64,000 bases of DNA from Bacillus sp. FJAT-49711. Its GTDB lineage: Bacteria > Bacillota > Bacilli > Bacillales > Bacillaceae_C. The stretch covers positions 124,001 through 188,000 of the forward strand of contig NZ_JAGYPL010000002.1 in the NCBI RefSeq assembly GCF_018343715.1. Direction: 5' to 3'. This document shows positions 24,130 to 32,399 of the stretch, piece after piece (the first letter of the stretch is position 1; each line of letters begins with the position of its first letter). The position numbers and the translations under genes were made by a program. The notes under the pieces were generated by a model. That model saw nothing but the letters and a program-made list of their open reading frames with translations, ran no database searches and had not been told where the DNA came from.

Positions 24130-25100
24130 CTAAAATAATGCACTATCCTTATCTCTTACTCGAACTGCCCAGTTGGATAATAGAACAAGCACAAAACCTA
24201 CGATAGATTGATAAAGTCCAGCCGCAGCAGACATCCCGATATCCCCAAGCTGTATCAGACCACGATACACATACGTATCGATAACATTTGTTGTATCATA
24301 TAATGCCCCTGAATTCATCGGCACTTGGAAAAACAATCCAAAATCGGAGTAGAAAATTTTACCGATCGCAAGTAATGTCATCATAATAATAATGGGCATA
24401 ATGAGCGGTATGGTGATGAAGCGTATTTGTTGCCACTTATTTGCACCATCCAATGTAGCCGCCTCATAGAGCTCTCCATCAATTCCAACAATGGCTGCTA
24501 AATAAATGACACATAAAAAGCCAATGCCCTTCCAAGTACTAACGAATGTTAATATGTATGGCCATAGCGAAGCCTCGGTGTACCATGATATTTCCTCTTT
24601 GCCCAACATTGGTAAAATTGTATTATTGAAAAAGCCTACATCAGTGCTTAAAAATGCATTGGCTAAATAACTAACAATTACCATTGAAATCAAAAAAGGC
24701 AATAAGATCGCACTTTGATAAAAACGAGCCGCAAATTTATTTTTAATTTCATTTAACAAAATGGCAGCTGCTACAGCAAAAACTGTATTTAACACAATAA
24801 ATAGACCATTATATAAAATCGTATTACGAGTAATAATGAATGCATCTCTTGTGCCAAAAGATATTTGAAGTTTTCAAATCCAACCCAATCACTGGCAAAA
24901 ATACCAGTAGCATAATTGACATCCTTAAACGCAATAATTAATCCAAACATAGGTAGATAATTATTGATTAGTAGATAGATTAATCCTGGTAACATCATGA
25001 TAAATAAAGGAAGAAATCTTAAAAACTTCGCTTTTTTATTTGATGATTTTCCCTTTGATTCTACTTTTCTTTTAGGTTTAATTGCTGAAACGTGTTCCAT
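24130..25100 (-). pseudogene. LplB/YteP-type ABC permease gene with a -1 frameshift
   Basis: Two frames together encode one CUT1 permease. The first (25100 to ~24865) gives FLPLFIMMLPGLIYLLINNY and WVGFENFKYLL, then runs into junk and stops at 24789. The downstream frame carries LNTVFAVAAAILLNEI, the EAA loop YEAATLDGANKWQQIRFITI and the normal C-terminus. Adding one T to the run at about 24856-24866 restores YLFGTRDAFIITRNTILYN, which fits the family. So a single-base deletion in a homopolymer disrupts the gene; a sequencing error cannot be excluded. Without this permease the importer should not work. Confidence 0.85.
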
Positions 25101-25233
25101 TATATATCACCTCTTCAAAATGGAATAAAACCCTAAATAAGATTTAAATTGAACCACGTAAATAGAGAACTTAAAACAGTTCTCTACTTACGATTTATCT
25201 ATATAGTTATTTACTATGGTTTATATTCAACGA

Positions 25234-26727
25234 TTAATTCTTCTTTCTCCACTCATCAAGTTGCTTTTGCTTTTCTTCCATAATTTTATCTGAACCGGCG
25301 CTTTTTAATTTCTTAATAAACTCTGGTAATGTCTTTTCAGGATCGAGTGTTCCAGTTTCCAATCCTGCTCGGTATTGTTCCAGTACGTTTGCAGTTGCAG
25401 CAATCTCTGTTTTTACAGGTGTAACGTCAAAGCTAAATCCGAAAGCAGGAGATGCTTTTGCGCTTCCATTAAATTCAGAAAGTTGCTTCCAGTAATCTTT
25501 TTCATTCCCTTTCCAAACATGAGTAAGGAAGTTGTTACCAATTAACCACTGATTAAATACATAATTGCTTTCACCTTCTGGCTGTACAGCAAACCCTTCG
25601 TCATCAATTGTGTAGTGCTTACCTTCAATACCTAATGTTAATAAGTTCATAATATCTGCATCAGTATATAAAAGATTCATAAATTCCATTGCTTTTTCAG
25701 GGTTTTCACTATTTCTTGCAAGTGACATCATAAAACTTGTTGCGGAAGAGGTAAATTGGTATGGCTCTGTTACCCTTACCGCCACCATTTCATGACCTGA
25801 ACGGATTGTTTCTTGAGTTTCCAGTCCTGGCTTCATATTCGTGAAATATCCAAATCCTTTACCAGACTTTACAATGTTATAACCAACTTCATCAGAAGTC
25901 GCAGCATCTTTCATAATGTAACCAGCTTTATACCATTCTCTTGCTAGATTTACGGCATCTTTGTATATCGGACTTTCAAATAGGTTTTCAACTTTCCAGT
26001 TATCTTCTTTCATTTCCAAAACACCAATATTATCACCTAAACGGTCAAAAAACGGATATATATATGTTTCAGCAACGGAAAGTAATGTACCTGTGTTAAC
26101 AATTGGATCTATCGTTGGTTCATTTTCTTTGATTGTTTTGAAAATTTCGCCCATATCTTCAATTGTTTTTACTTTTGATAAATCAATGTTATATTTTTCA
26201 ACTAAATCTTTTCTCATAATAAATCCATGATCTGATGCCCAGTCTCTCACACTTGGAACGCCATAGATTTTTCCATCAATTTTTGTTGCATTAATCATAT
26301 GTTCTGGCATAGTTTCTAAGACGCCTTTTCCATGTGACTCTAATAGCTCATCCAACGGAAGAAGCTGTCCTTTAGCGGCTTGTGTACTATAGTTATAGAA
26401 CGATGAGGATACAATTAGATCTAGTTTTTCTGTACCTGTCAACATAAGGTTTGTTTGCTGTGTCCATGCACCACCACCAATAGGTAATAATGTTACATTG
26501 ACATTAATTTTTTCTTTTGTAATTTTATTGATTTCTTCTTGAACATTTTTAATATCATCAACATTAGAAGATGCAATATAGGCCATCGTCAATTCATATG
26601 GTGTTGCATCTTTCCCATTGGAACCCGCTGTATTTCCATCTTTTTTTGATCCACATCCTGAAATAACCAATAAGGATACAATCAGTATCATCAGCAATGT
26701 TTTCATTGATTTTAAATGTTTTGACAT
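25234..26727 (-). CDS. Extracellular sugar-binding lipoprotein, LplA/YtcQ type
   Basis: 497 residues, a CUT1-type solute-binding protein. The N-terminus has a lipoprotein signal peptide with lipobox VISGC (Cys25), so it is anchored to the outer face of the membrane. The mature part shows the two-lobe pattern of family 1 binding proteins (LTGTEKLDLIVSSS early, GYFTNMKPGLE and NPEKAMEFMNLLY later). It delivers an oligosaccharide or uronide to the two permeases encoded next. It lies between the regulator pair and the permeases. The substrate is unknown. Confidence 0.9.
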   Translation of the reverse strand: MSKHLKSMKTLLMILIVSLLVISGCGSKKDGNTAGSNGKDATPYELTMAYIASSNVDDIKNVQEEINKITKEKINVNVTLLPIGGGAWTQQTNLMLTGTEKLDLIVSSSFYNYSTQAAKGQLLPLDELLESHGKGVLETMPEHMINATKIDGKIYGVPSVRDWASDHGFIMRKDLVEKYNIDLSKVKTIEDMGEIFKTIKENEPTIDPIVNTGTLLSVAETYIYPFFDRLGDNIGVLEMKEDNWKVENLFESPIYKDAVNLAREWYKAGYIMKDAATSDEVGYNIVKSGKGFGYFTNMKPGLETQETIRSGHEMVAVRVTEPYQFTSSATSFMMSLARNSENPEKAMEFMNLLYTDADIMNLLTLGIEGKHYTIDDEGFAVQPEGESNYVFNQWLIGNNFLTHVWKGNEKDYWKQLSEFNGSAKASPAFGFSFDVTPVKTEIAATANVLEQYRAGLETGTLDPEKTLPEFIKKLKSAGSDKIMEEKQKQLDEWRKKN

Positions 26728-26864
26728 TTCAAATTCCCCCTATTTTTATATATTTTTTTCTCTTGATTAACTATAACGAACTTTCTAACAATATACTTTT
26801 CATAATCCGACATATCATTTTTGTTTTTCAGACTTTTAAACAAAACCAAGCGAAAACTGCTGCA

Positions 26865-26898
26865 CAAAAAAATGCGCCTCTACAGAAATTGCAGCGCA
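26865..26898 (-). terminator. Terminator after the response regulator gene
   Basis: On the minus strand TGCGC (26898-26894) pairs with GCGCA (26877-26873), followed by seven Ts. It separates the two-component genes from the binding-protein gene. Confidence 0.65.
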
Positions 26899-26907
26899 CA
26901 TGTTTAA

Positions 26908-28506
26908 TCATGATTCTTGATTCATAAATGTTCTTCGAAATTCCATTGGATTTAGATGGGTGTAATTTTTAAATAAGGTTGAGAAATAAGAGAAATTTGT
27001 ATAACCGCATTCTAGCCCTATCGTACTTATTGGCAGTTCCGTTTGTGTAAGCAGTTGTTTTGCCTTTTCCATTCTTACATGTTGCATATATGTTGATATA
27101 GATACTCCTGTTTGTTTTTTGAATATCCTTGTTAAATAATCGGGATTTAAATAGACGTGATTGGCAATGTCATCCCTCGTTAATTTGTGGATACTGATAT
27201 TTTCATTAATAAATTCTTTAACTTTGTCAACTACGGAATAGCTATCTTCATTCGGATGAATTTGTTCCATCGTTAATGTCGTTAAGAACAGGATCCATTC
27301 CTTGAAGTCATCTATCGTTCCTATGTTTTCTAGTTCATTTAGCAACACTTTGTTTGAAAAAACTTTATTTGCTTCCAATCCTTTTGCTTGCAAGAGATAG
27401 AAAATAATTTGCAAAAAATCTTGATAGAACACATGAAGAGAATTTCGTGTGACATTCATGTCGGCTATTTTCCATGATGTAATAAATTGTTGAATTTCAT
27501 CAAGAATCTTATCTTTGGAACCATTTTTCATTAATTCAATCCAAGTTGATTTTGGTAAATTAGGTGTAAAATAGCTACTATTGTGGTGGCCTATTGTAAA
27601 TGTTTTATTTGTATGTAAGACATTATTTTTATCCATTTTCTTTAACTCGTGAACAACCGAGACCATGTTGTTTAATGGGGATTGTTCCCCTATGTAAAAA
27701 CAAACATCCATATATAGTGATTGTCTGCATTGTGTAATAATTTGTTCACAATGATTAACAATTTGGTTATGGTCAACTAGTTTTTCAGAAATAAATAGTA
27801 AGTGACTTTGTGATAACTGTATCATAGTTACATTGGGTTCTATTTTCATTATTTCTGTTTGAACATATTGTGAGGCTTTTATTTTTATTTCATTTCGATG
27901 TAAAAGCTCCTCATTATGTGTATATTGTATATGCGCAAGAATAGGGAGAAACCCTGCATTTATGTCAAATTTCATTTCATATTTACCGAGATAATAGTTA
28001 ATTTCCTTTTCTGAAGAAGAAATCATTTCGTCAATCAAATTTCTCCAAAACGTTTCTTTCTGATTGGAACGATGCACTTCCTGCAGATGTAAAAATGACT
28101 CTTCTAGATGATTTAGATTCCGATTCTCTTGGATTTTACGAAACGCCTCTTTTATCTCTTCTTCCAATTCTTTATAGTCAATGGGCTTTAACAAATAATT
28201 TAAGCTTTTCAATTTGACTGCCTGTTTTGCAAACGTAAATTCAGAGTGACAAGAAATGAATATGGCCTCCGTGTAAGGATGATGTTCCCGTACCCATGAT
28301 AATAGTTCGATTCCTGACCCTTTTGGCATATCGATATCACTTAATAATAAATCGATATGATGTTGTTCAAATATAGACTTCGCCTGTTTTTTATTATGTG
28401 CCGTATATACAGAAACAACTTCGAGCGCTTCCCAATCAACACCTGCCAAGATTCCTCTAACCGCATGAACTTCGTCATCGACAATAAGTACATTCATGTT
28501 TGTCAT
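26908..28506 (-). CDS. AraC-type response regulator, YesN-like
   Basis: 532 residues. An N-terminal receiver domain (VLIVDDE at 7-13, phospho-acceptor Asp57 in LLLSDIDMP, LLKPIDY near 105) is joined by a ~270-residue middle part to a C-terminal AraC helix-turn-helix pair (LTRDDIANHVYLNPDYLTRI and the second HTH CGYTNFSYFSTLFK). YesN-like regulators activate neighbouring sugar-uptake operons when phosphorylated by a YesM-like kinase. Its ATG comes directly after the kinase stop codon. The target is probably the ABC operon downstream. Confidence 0.92.
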   Translation of the reverse strand: MTNMNVLIVDDEVHAVRGILAGVDWEALEVVSVYTAHNKKQAKSIFEQHHIDLLLSDIDMPKGSGIELLSWVREHHPYTEAIFISCHSEFTFAKQAVKLKSLNYLLKPIDYKELEEEIKEAFRKIQENRNLNHLEESFLHLQEVHRSNQKETFWRNLIDEMISSSEKEINYYLGKYEMKFDINAGFLPILAHIQYTHNEELLHRNEIKIKASQYVQTEIMKIEPNVTMIQLSQSHLLFISEKLVDHNQIVNHCEQIITQCRQSLYMDVCFYIGEQSPLNNMVSVVHELKKMDKNNVLHTNKTFTIGHHNSSYFTPNLPKSTWIELMKNGSKDKILDEIQQFITSWKIADMNVTRNSLHVFYQDFLQIIFYLLQAKGLEANKVFSNKVLLNELENIGTIDDFKEWILFLTTLTMEQIHPNEDSYSVVDKVKEFINENISIHKLTRDDIANHVYLNPDYLTRIFKKQTGVSISTYMQHVRMEKAKQLLTQTELPISTIGLECGYTNFSYFSTLFKNYTHLNPMEFRRTFMNQES

Positions 28507-30252
28507 TTATTCATCCCCTACGTCCTTTGTACTTAATGGAAGTTTTATTTTTACCGACGCTCCTACTTGATTTGCAAATTCAATATTCGTCTTGTCTTTC
28601 CCATATAGTAATTCCAATCTCTTTTTTATATTCCATATGCCAATACGCTCCCCATTTTCTGTAATAATAGGTTCGTCCTTATTTAACCTAGATAAAATAT
28701 CCTCCGAAAACCCTTCTCCTGTATCATCTACTTGAATGAAAATAAAATCATCCTTTGAATTGTTTTGCCATACTTTTATGAGAATTTCCATTGTATCGTC
28801 CAAATTAAGTCCGTGTTTAATGATATTTTCAACAAGTGATTGAATAATAAGTGGAGGTATTTTTACTTTATTCCACTGTGAGTCAACATCGAAATGAAAT
28901 GTAAAAGCATCAGGAAATCGTAATTGCTGGATGTTTAAATAATTTTGTGTATGTTTTAGTTCATCTTCCAAACTGACAAAATATGAATTACTCTTGAACA
29001 TAAAACGAAAATAATTAGCTAAAGATTGAGACATCTGTTGGATTAAAGAATAGTCTTTCACTGTTGCTAAATTATAAATAATATTCAAGGAGTTTAGGAA
29101 AAAATGAGGATTAATTTGTAACTGAAGATGTTTTAATTCTGCCCTTTGTAAATTGATTTTCTTTTCATATACGTCAATTTTCAAATGATGAATATCTGAA
29201 ATCATTTGGTTGAACGATTCATTCATCATTTCAAATTCTGTTGAACTTTTAACCTTAGACAGGCGAATATTCAAATCGCCATTGCGCAACTTTTTCATCG
29301 CTTGGACAATTTGAAGGATTGGTTTTAAAAATATATTTCTCATCAATATAACAAAAAGTAGCAAAAATAGAATAGATCCTATCGTAATATATATCGAAAT
29401 CCGTTGAATAAACGGCAAATCTTGTAAAATAGCTTGTTCAGGTATTAAAGCAACAATGTTGAAATCTCCATTTATGGATGGCTCATTCATGACAATAAAC
29501 TGATCACTTTTCCCTTTAATTAAGTACGACTCAAATTGTTTCTTTAAGTCAATGTCTTCTGATTGAAGAAACTTATTATGGGTAATCGGAAGAAAGTTGG
29601 AGGTAGTAATCACGGTTCTGCCTAATTCACCAAATTTAATGTGTTTTAGAGGGGTAATTAAATTATCAATATTCATCCATGCTCCAGTAAAAACATCTTC
29701 ATTATTAATAATATAAAGTAAATAATAGTGGTGAACCCCTTTCCAAAGGGTCCATTTACCATCCGGCAGTTCCTTTCCATTCTTTTGTAATACATTTTTT
29801 ATTTCATTTGCCGTTTCCATTCTTTCCGTATAGCTATTGCCAAATTTTTGCGTATAAATCATTTCATCATAACCGGCAGTATAGATGAAAAGTGAATCTA
29901 CCGGCATATAAAAATTCGCTTGTTTGGAAATGGTTTGGTATAGTCTTAGTTTTGCTTTGACGACATCATTGTAATCTACATCTTCCTTTTTTTGTAAGGA
30001 TAAAATATCCACGTGATTTGATAGTTGATATACAAAGTTCCCCGTGTTTTCCAATTGCTTGTCAATTTCATTCATATGCAGATTCAACATTTTTTTATTT
30101 GATTGCTCTACCTGATTCCTTATGACACCAACAGAGTAATAATTATTAATGATTAAAATGACGATAAGTGGAACGAGAATGAGACAAATGCTGAAAAATA
30201 ACTTTACAATGAGAGAGTTCCAAAATGTTGATGTCCGAATCATGGATGTCAC
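28507..30252 (-). CDS. Sensor histidine kinase, YesM/LytS type
   Basis: 581 residues. A membrane helix at ~12-32, a large extracellular dCache-like sensor region (~35-280), a second helix (~283-303), a HAMP linker, then the His_kinase domain with the phospho-acceptor in QINPHFFLNSLN (around residue 385), and a C-terminal HATPase domain (SLVENIIKHGL, DDTGEGF, ERIGIWNIKKR). It should sense an extracellular ligand, likely a sugar or the loaded binding protein, and phosphorylate the adjacent YesN-like regulator. It is the first gene of the minus-strand operon. Confidence 0.9.
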   Translation of the reverse strand: MTSMIRTSTFWNSLIVKLFFSICLILVPLIVILIINNYYSVGVIRNQVEQSNKKMLNLHMNEIDKQLENTGNFVYQLSNHVDILSLQKKEDVDYNDVVKAKLRLYQTISKQANFYMPVDSLFIYTAGYDEMIYTQKFGNSYTERMETANEIKNVLQKNGKELPDGKWTLWKGVHHYYLLYIINNEDVFTGAWMNIDNLITPLKHIKFGELGRTVITTSNFLPITHNKFLQSEDIDLKKQFESYLIKGKSDQFIVMNEPSINGDFNIVALIPEQAILQDLPFIQRISIYITIGSILFLLLFVILMRNIFLKPILQIVQAMKKLRNGDLNIRLSKVKSSTEFEMMNESFNQMISDIHHLKIDVYEKKINLQRAELKHLQLQINPHFFLNSLNIIYNLATVKDYSLIQQMSQSLANYFRFMFKSNSYFVSLEDELKHTQNYLNIQQLRFPDAFTFHFDVDSQWNKVKIPPLIIQSLVENIIKHGLNLDDTMEILIKVWQNNSKDDFIFIQVDDTGEGFSEDILSRLNKDEPIITENGERIGIWNIKKRLELLYGKDKTNIEFANQVGASVKIKLPLSTKDVGDE

Positions 30253-30677
30253 CTACACTCTATCTAGTATTTAGAAATAAGATGGTTCCTGTAATATGAT
30301 ACCAAATTATCATATATTCTGGATTCCTAAATATGAACAAGAGATGAAGACTGTGACATTAGGGTCAGAAGGCTAATTATTTGATTCATATTTATTGCCT
30401 CCAGGGATTTTCATGATTTTATCCAAGATTGCATGGCTTTTACACGATTTCCCTTTGATTTTCCGAGACTGTAAAAAAGTCATAAATGAATAGATTATAT
30501 TCAAATTGTAGTGCAGAGGGGTCTTTCTTGCGTTCTTATTCCTCATCCCAAGCGCTTACAACTTCACGTAAGTCCTACTAACATTGTTTTTAATGAAGTT
30601 TCGGGATAACTGTCTTCAAAAGAGCTCTTGCATCTTGGCTACAATGATGATTTTTTTAGTAATGATTGTATCAAGAC
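30253..30677. other. Leader region upstream of the YesMN-like operon
   Basis: No gene is supported. The minus strand contains TATAAT near 30500 without a strong -35 box, and the cre-like site listed next. The frame on the plus strand at 30584-30787 is opposite to a gene relic and is not called. Confidence 0.4.
30547..30560 (-). promoter_or_regulatory. cre-like site upstream of the YesMN-like operon
   Basis: On the minus strand TGTAAGCGCTTGGG matches the CcpA consensus TGWAARCGYTWNCW except at one position. It lies ~295 bases upstream of the kinase start, suggesting glucose repression of the sugar operon. Confidence 0.4.
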
Positions 30678-30812
30678 TTAGTATTTGTGGTTTTCATTTT
30701 CTGATAGGTCTTTTATCTCGCCTGTTTGAAGAAATGTTTCGATTCTATCGGAAATCTCTATTTTTGAACCAGAAGCACTTATTCTGATAGTGGTAAATTG
30801 GGTGGCAATCAT
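30678..30812 (-). pseudogene. Relic of a SAP/DUF6434-type gene
   Basis: A 44-codon minus-strand frame without a ribosome binding site encodes GSKIEISDRIETFLQTGEI preceded by RISAS and followed by KDLSENENHKY. From memory this block is the SAP-like part of a ~200-residue Bacillus family that also carries DUF6434. Neither the usual N-terminus (RPQLT...VQDFRNFY) nor the C-terminal half is present, so it is a fragment. A second broken member of the same family lies at 62382-62545. Confidence 0.45.
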
Positions 30813-30956
30813 TAGTAAATGAAATGAGGAAGTGGTACATTCTTATGGTCGCAAACCATTTTAGGTTATGATGATATTACATACCTTTAACCATTCTTAT
30901 GTAGGTGTAAAAATAAAAAACGTGGAAACGCCATTCAAATAAAGGAGATTGTCAAT

Positions 30957-31148
30957 ATGAAGAACAAAAATAGATTGAATATCCAAGTAGGACAAACAGT
31001 GGATATTGTATTGAAAATAGATCAATCAACTGGCAAGTTAACTCAAGGTATTGTTAAAGATATTTTAACAAAATCAGCTACACACCCCCATGGCATCAAA
31101 GTCCGTCTACAGGATGGTCAAGTAGGGAGAGTTAAGAGAGTATACTAG
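30957..31148 (+). CDS. ywbE: YwbE-family protein (DUF2196)
   Basis: 63 residues matching YwbE over full length: VGQTVDIVLKIDQSTGKLT near residues 11-29, then GIVKDILTKSATHPHGIKVR and LQDGQVGRVKRV. It is a small basic beta protein with a KOW-like look; its function is unknown. AAAGGAGATTGTCAAT precedes the ATG. It is transcribed alone. Confidence 0.9.
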   Translation: MKNKNRLNIQVGQTVDIVLKIDQSTGKLTQGIVKDILTKSATHPHGIKVRLQDGQVGRVKRVY

Positions 31149-31200
31149 GGGTTAGAAACTATATTTGATTTAAATAGAACGAAATATGATCTATATATGT

Positions 31201-31410
31201 TTAGCGTGACGGTTTTGGCGGTTGGCACACGTCGCATTTTCGTTGGTGGCTATTTTTAAATTTCGTAAATGTTTTTTCAAAATTGTTGCCACATGCACAT
31301 TTAAATAATAACTTTTGAGAAAAACCGTGGTATTCCGTCGTTAGCAGTTTACTATCCGAATTGTTCTCAACAAATTCTTTAATTTTACTGATTGTCCATC
31401 GTTTATTCAT
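31201..31410 (-). CDS. Small zinc-ribbon protein
   Basis: 69 residues. Four cysteines in CACGNNFEKTFTKF and RKCDVC make a CxC/CxxC-type zinc ribbon like those at the N-terminus of HNH and Vsr-like endonucleases and phage proteins; no nuclease domain follows. The N-terminal half (WTISKIKEFVENNSDSKLL) matches the same class. GGAGGAGTAAAAGA precedes the ATG on the minus strand, so it is probably expressed. It could be a stand-alone DNA-binding module or the remnant of a longer nuclease gene. Confidence 0.6.
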   Translation of the reverse strand: MNKRWTISKIKEFVENNSDSKLLTTEYHGFSQKLLFKCACGNNFEKTFTKFKNSHQRKCDVCQPPKPSR

Positions 31411-31565
31411 TCTTTTACTCCTCCATATTTTATCGCTAGACGATTTTGGGATCCATTTAATAGCAATAATCCTAAGTTCCTCATTATAGCATGAGCTTGC
31501 ACATAATTAAACAGATCGCATTACCTGGTTGCAAAAAATGAAGTCATATTAATTATAAAAGATAA

Positions 31566-31613
31566 CCTATAGGTAGACTTCCCCTAAAGGTCTATTCTAT
31601 AGGCTATTTTTTT
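31566..31613 (-). terminator. Strong bidirectional terminator
   Basis: CCTATAGGTAGAC at 31566-31578 pairs with GTCTATTCTATAGG at 31590-31603, with a run of seven Ts on the plus strand and a T-rich tail on the minus strand. On the minus strand it ends the HesB-like/rhodanese transcript. Confidence 0.75.
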
Positions 31614-31705
31614 CATACATTGGATTTTAACTTACATACAGGTAAAAAATTTTAGCGAAGTGATTACTCTAACACGTGCACACTTGCCTGTACGACCATT
31701 TTTTC

Positions 31706-32047
31706 TTATTTTGTTTTTACATATTCCTTCCATGCTGTGATGCCGCCTTCCAAAACAGTAACATTGTAGTTGCGCGCAGATAGAACGTTCGCACATTTTG
31801 TGGCGGAATTTCCAGTTGTACATGTCACGATGATTTCTTTGTCTTTTGGTAAGGACTCATTAGCCAGATTTTCAGCTTCTTCAAGATTGAGAATATCTTC
31901 TTTATGTATATTGTAGCTATCGATATTGGGGCCATCTATATGATAATCATGATACTTTTCCTCAGCTCTTACGTCTAAAAGGATTACCTTTTCGTGTGCA
32001 TTCGTTTTTTGAAATAATTCCCCGGGTGTAATCTTCTTTATATTCAT
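31706..32047 (-). CDS. Rhodanese-like domain protein
   Basis: 113 residues, a single rhodanese domain. ILLDVRAEEKYHDYHI is the CH2A-type block, and the active-site loop is TCTTGNSATKCA with the catalytic Cys in CTTGNSA. Single-domain rhodaneses move sulfane sulfur from thiosulfate or persulfides to acceptors. It follows the HesB-like gene by 15 bases and should be co-transcribed, suggesting sulfur-trafficking chemistry, but the partner has no cysteine. Confidence 0.88.
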   Translation of the reverse strand: MNIKKITPGELFQKTNAHEKVILLDVRAEEKYHDYHIDGPNIDSYNIHKEDILNLEEAENLANESLPKDKEIIVTCTTGNSATKCANVLSARNYNVTVLEGGITAWKEYVKTK

Positions 32048-32062
32048 GCTGCCATTCTCCTT

Positions 32063-32329
32063 TCAAGAATAACTTCCTGGGCTAGTTAAAACTAATCCAA
32101 CGCCGTTTTCATTTTCCTCTTTATCCAATGTCAAGATTTCGGTGCCTGTTACGCTTGGATCAAACGCGACTTGAATCCCTTTTATCTTTTGAATGCGGTC
32201 AAATTCATGTGGCTCATCTATTGCTAAAGCAATTTGGGGTCCAGCACTGGCACTTGGAACCGTATATAAACGAATTCCTACTACTCCTGATCTTTTCAAT
32301 AATTGCTTTGCATCATCCGTTATGTACAT
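32063..32329 (-). CDS. HesB/IscA-like protein lacking all cysteines
   Basis: About 88 residues with the HesB-like fold: MYITDDAKQLLKRSG at the start, then GIRLYTVPSASAGPQIALAI and FDPSVTGTEILTLD. True A-type Fe-S carriers end in CGCxxSF; here the tail is LVLTSPGSYS and no Cys occurs anywhere, so it cannot carry an Fe-S cluster by the usual ligands. Similar cysteine-less proteins occur in Bacillus genomes with unknown role. GGGAGGAGAAAATA before ATG 32329 decides the start over the upstream in-frame ATG 32350. Confidence 0.8.
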   Translation of the reverse strand: MYITDDAKQLLKRSGVVGIRLYTVPSASAGPQIALAIDEPHEFDRIQKIKGIQVAFDPSVTGTEILTLDKEENENGVGLVLTSPGSYS

Positions 32330-32399
32330 TATTTTCTCCTCCCAAAACATCTACAATACAACTACTCCATTTGATGATTCCCACTTATCATGCATATCC

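Noticed and set aside
30584-30787. 67-codon plus-strand frame
   Set aside because: It is antisense to the SAP-type relic, whose minus-strand translation is far more protein-like.
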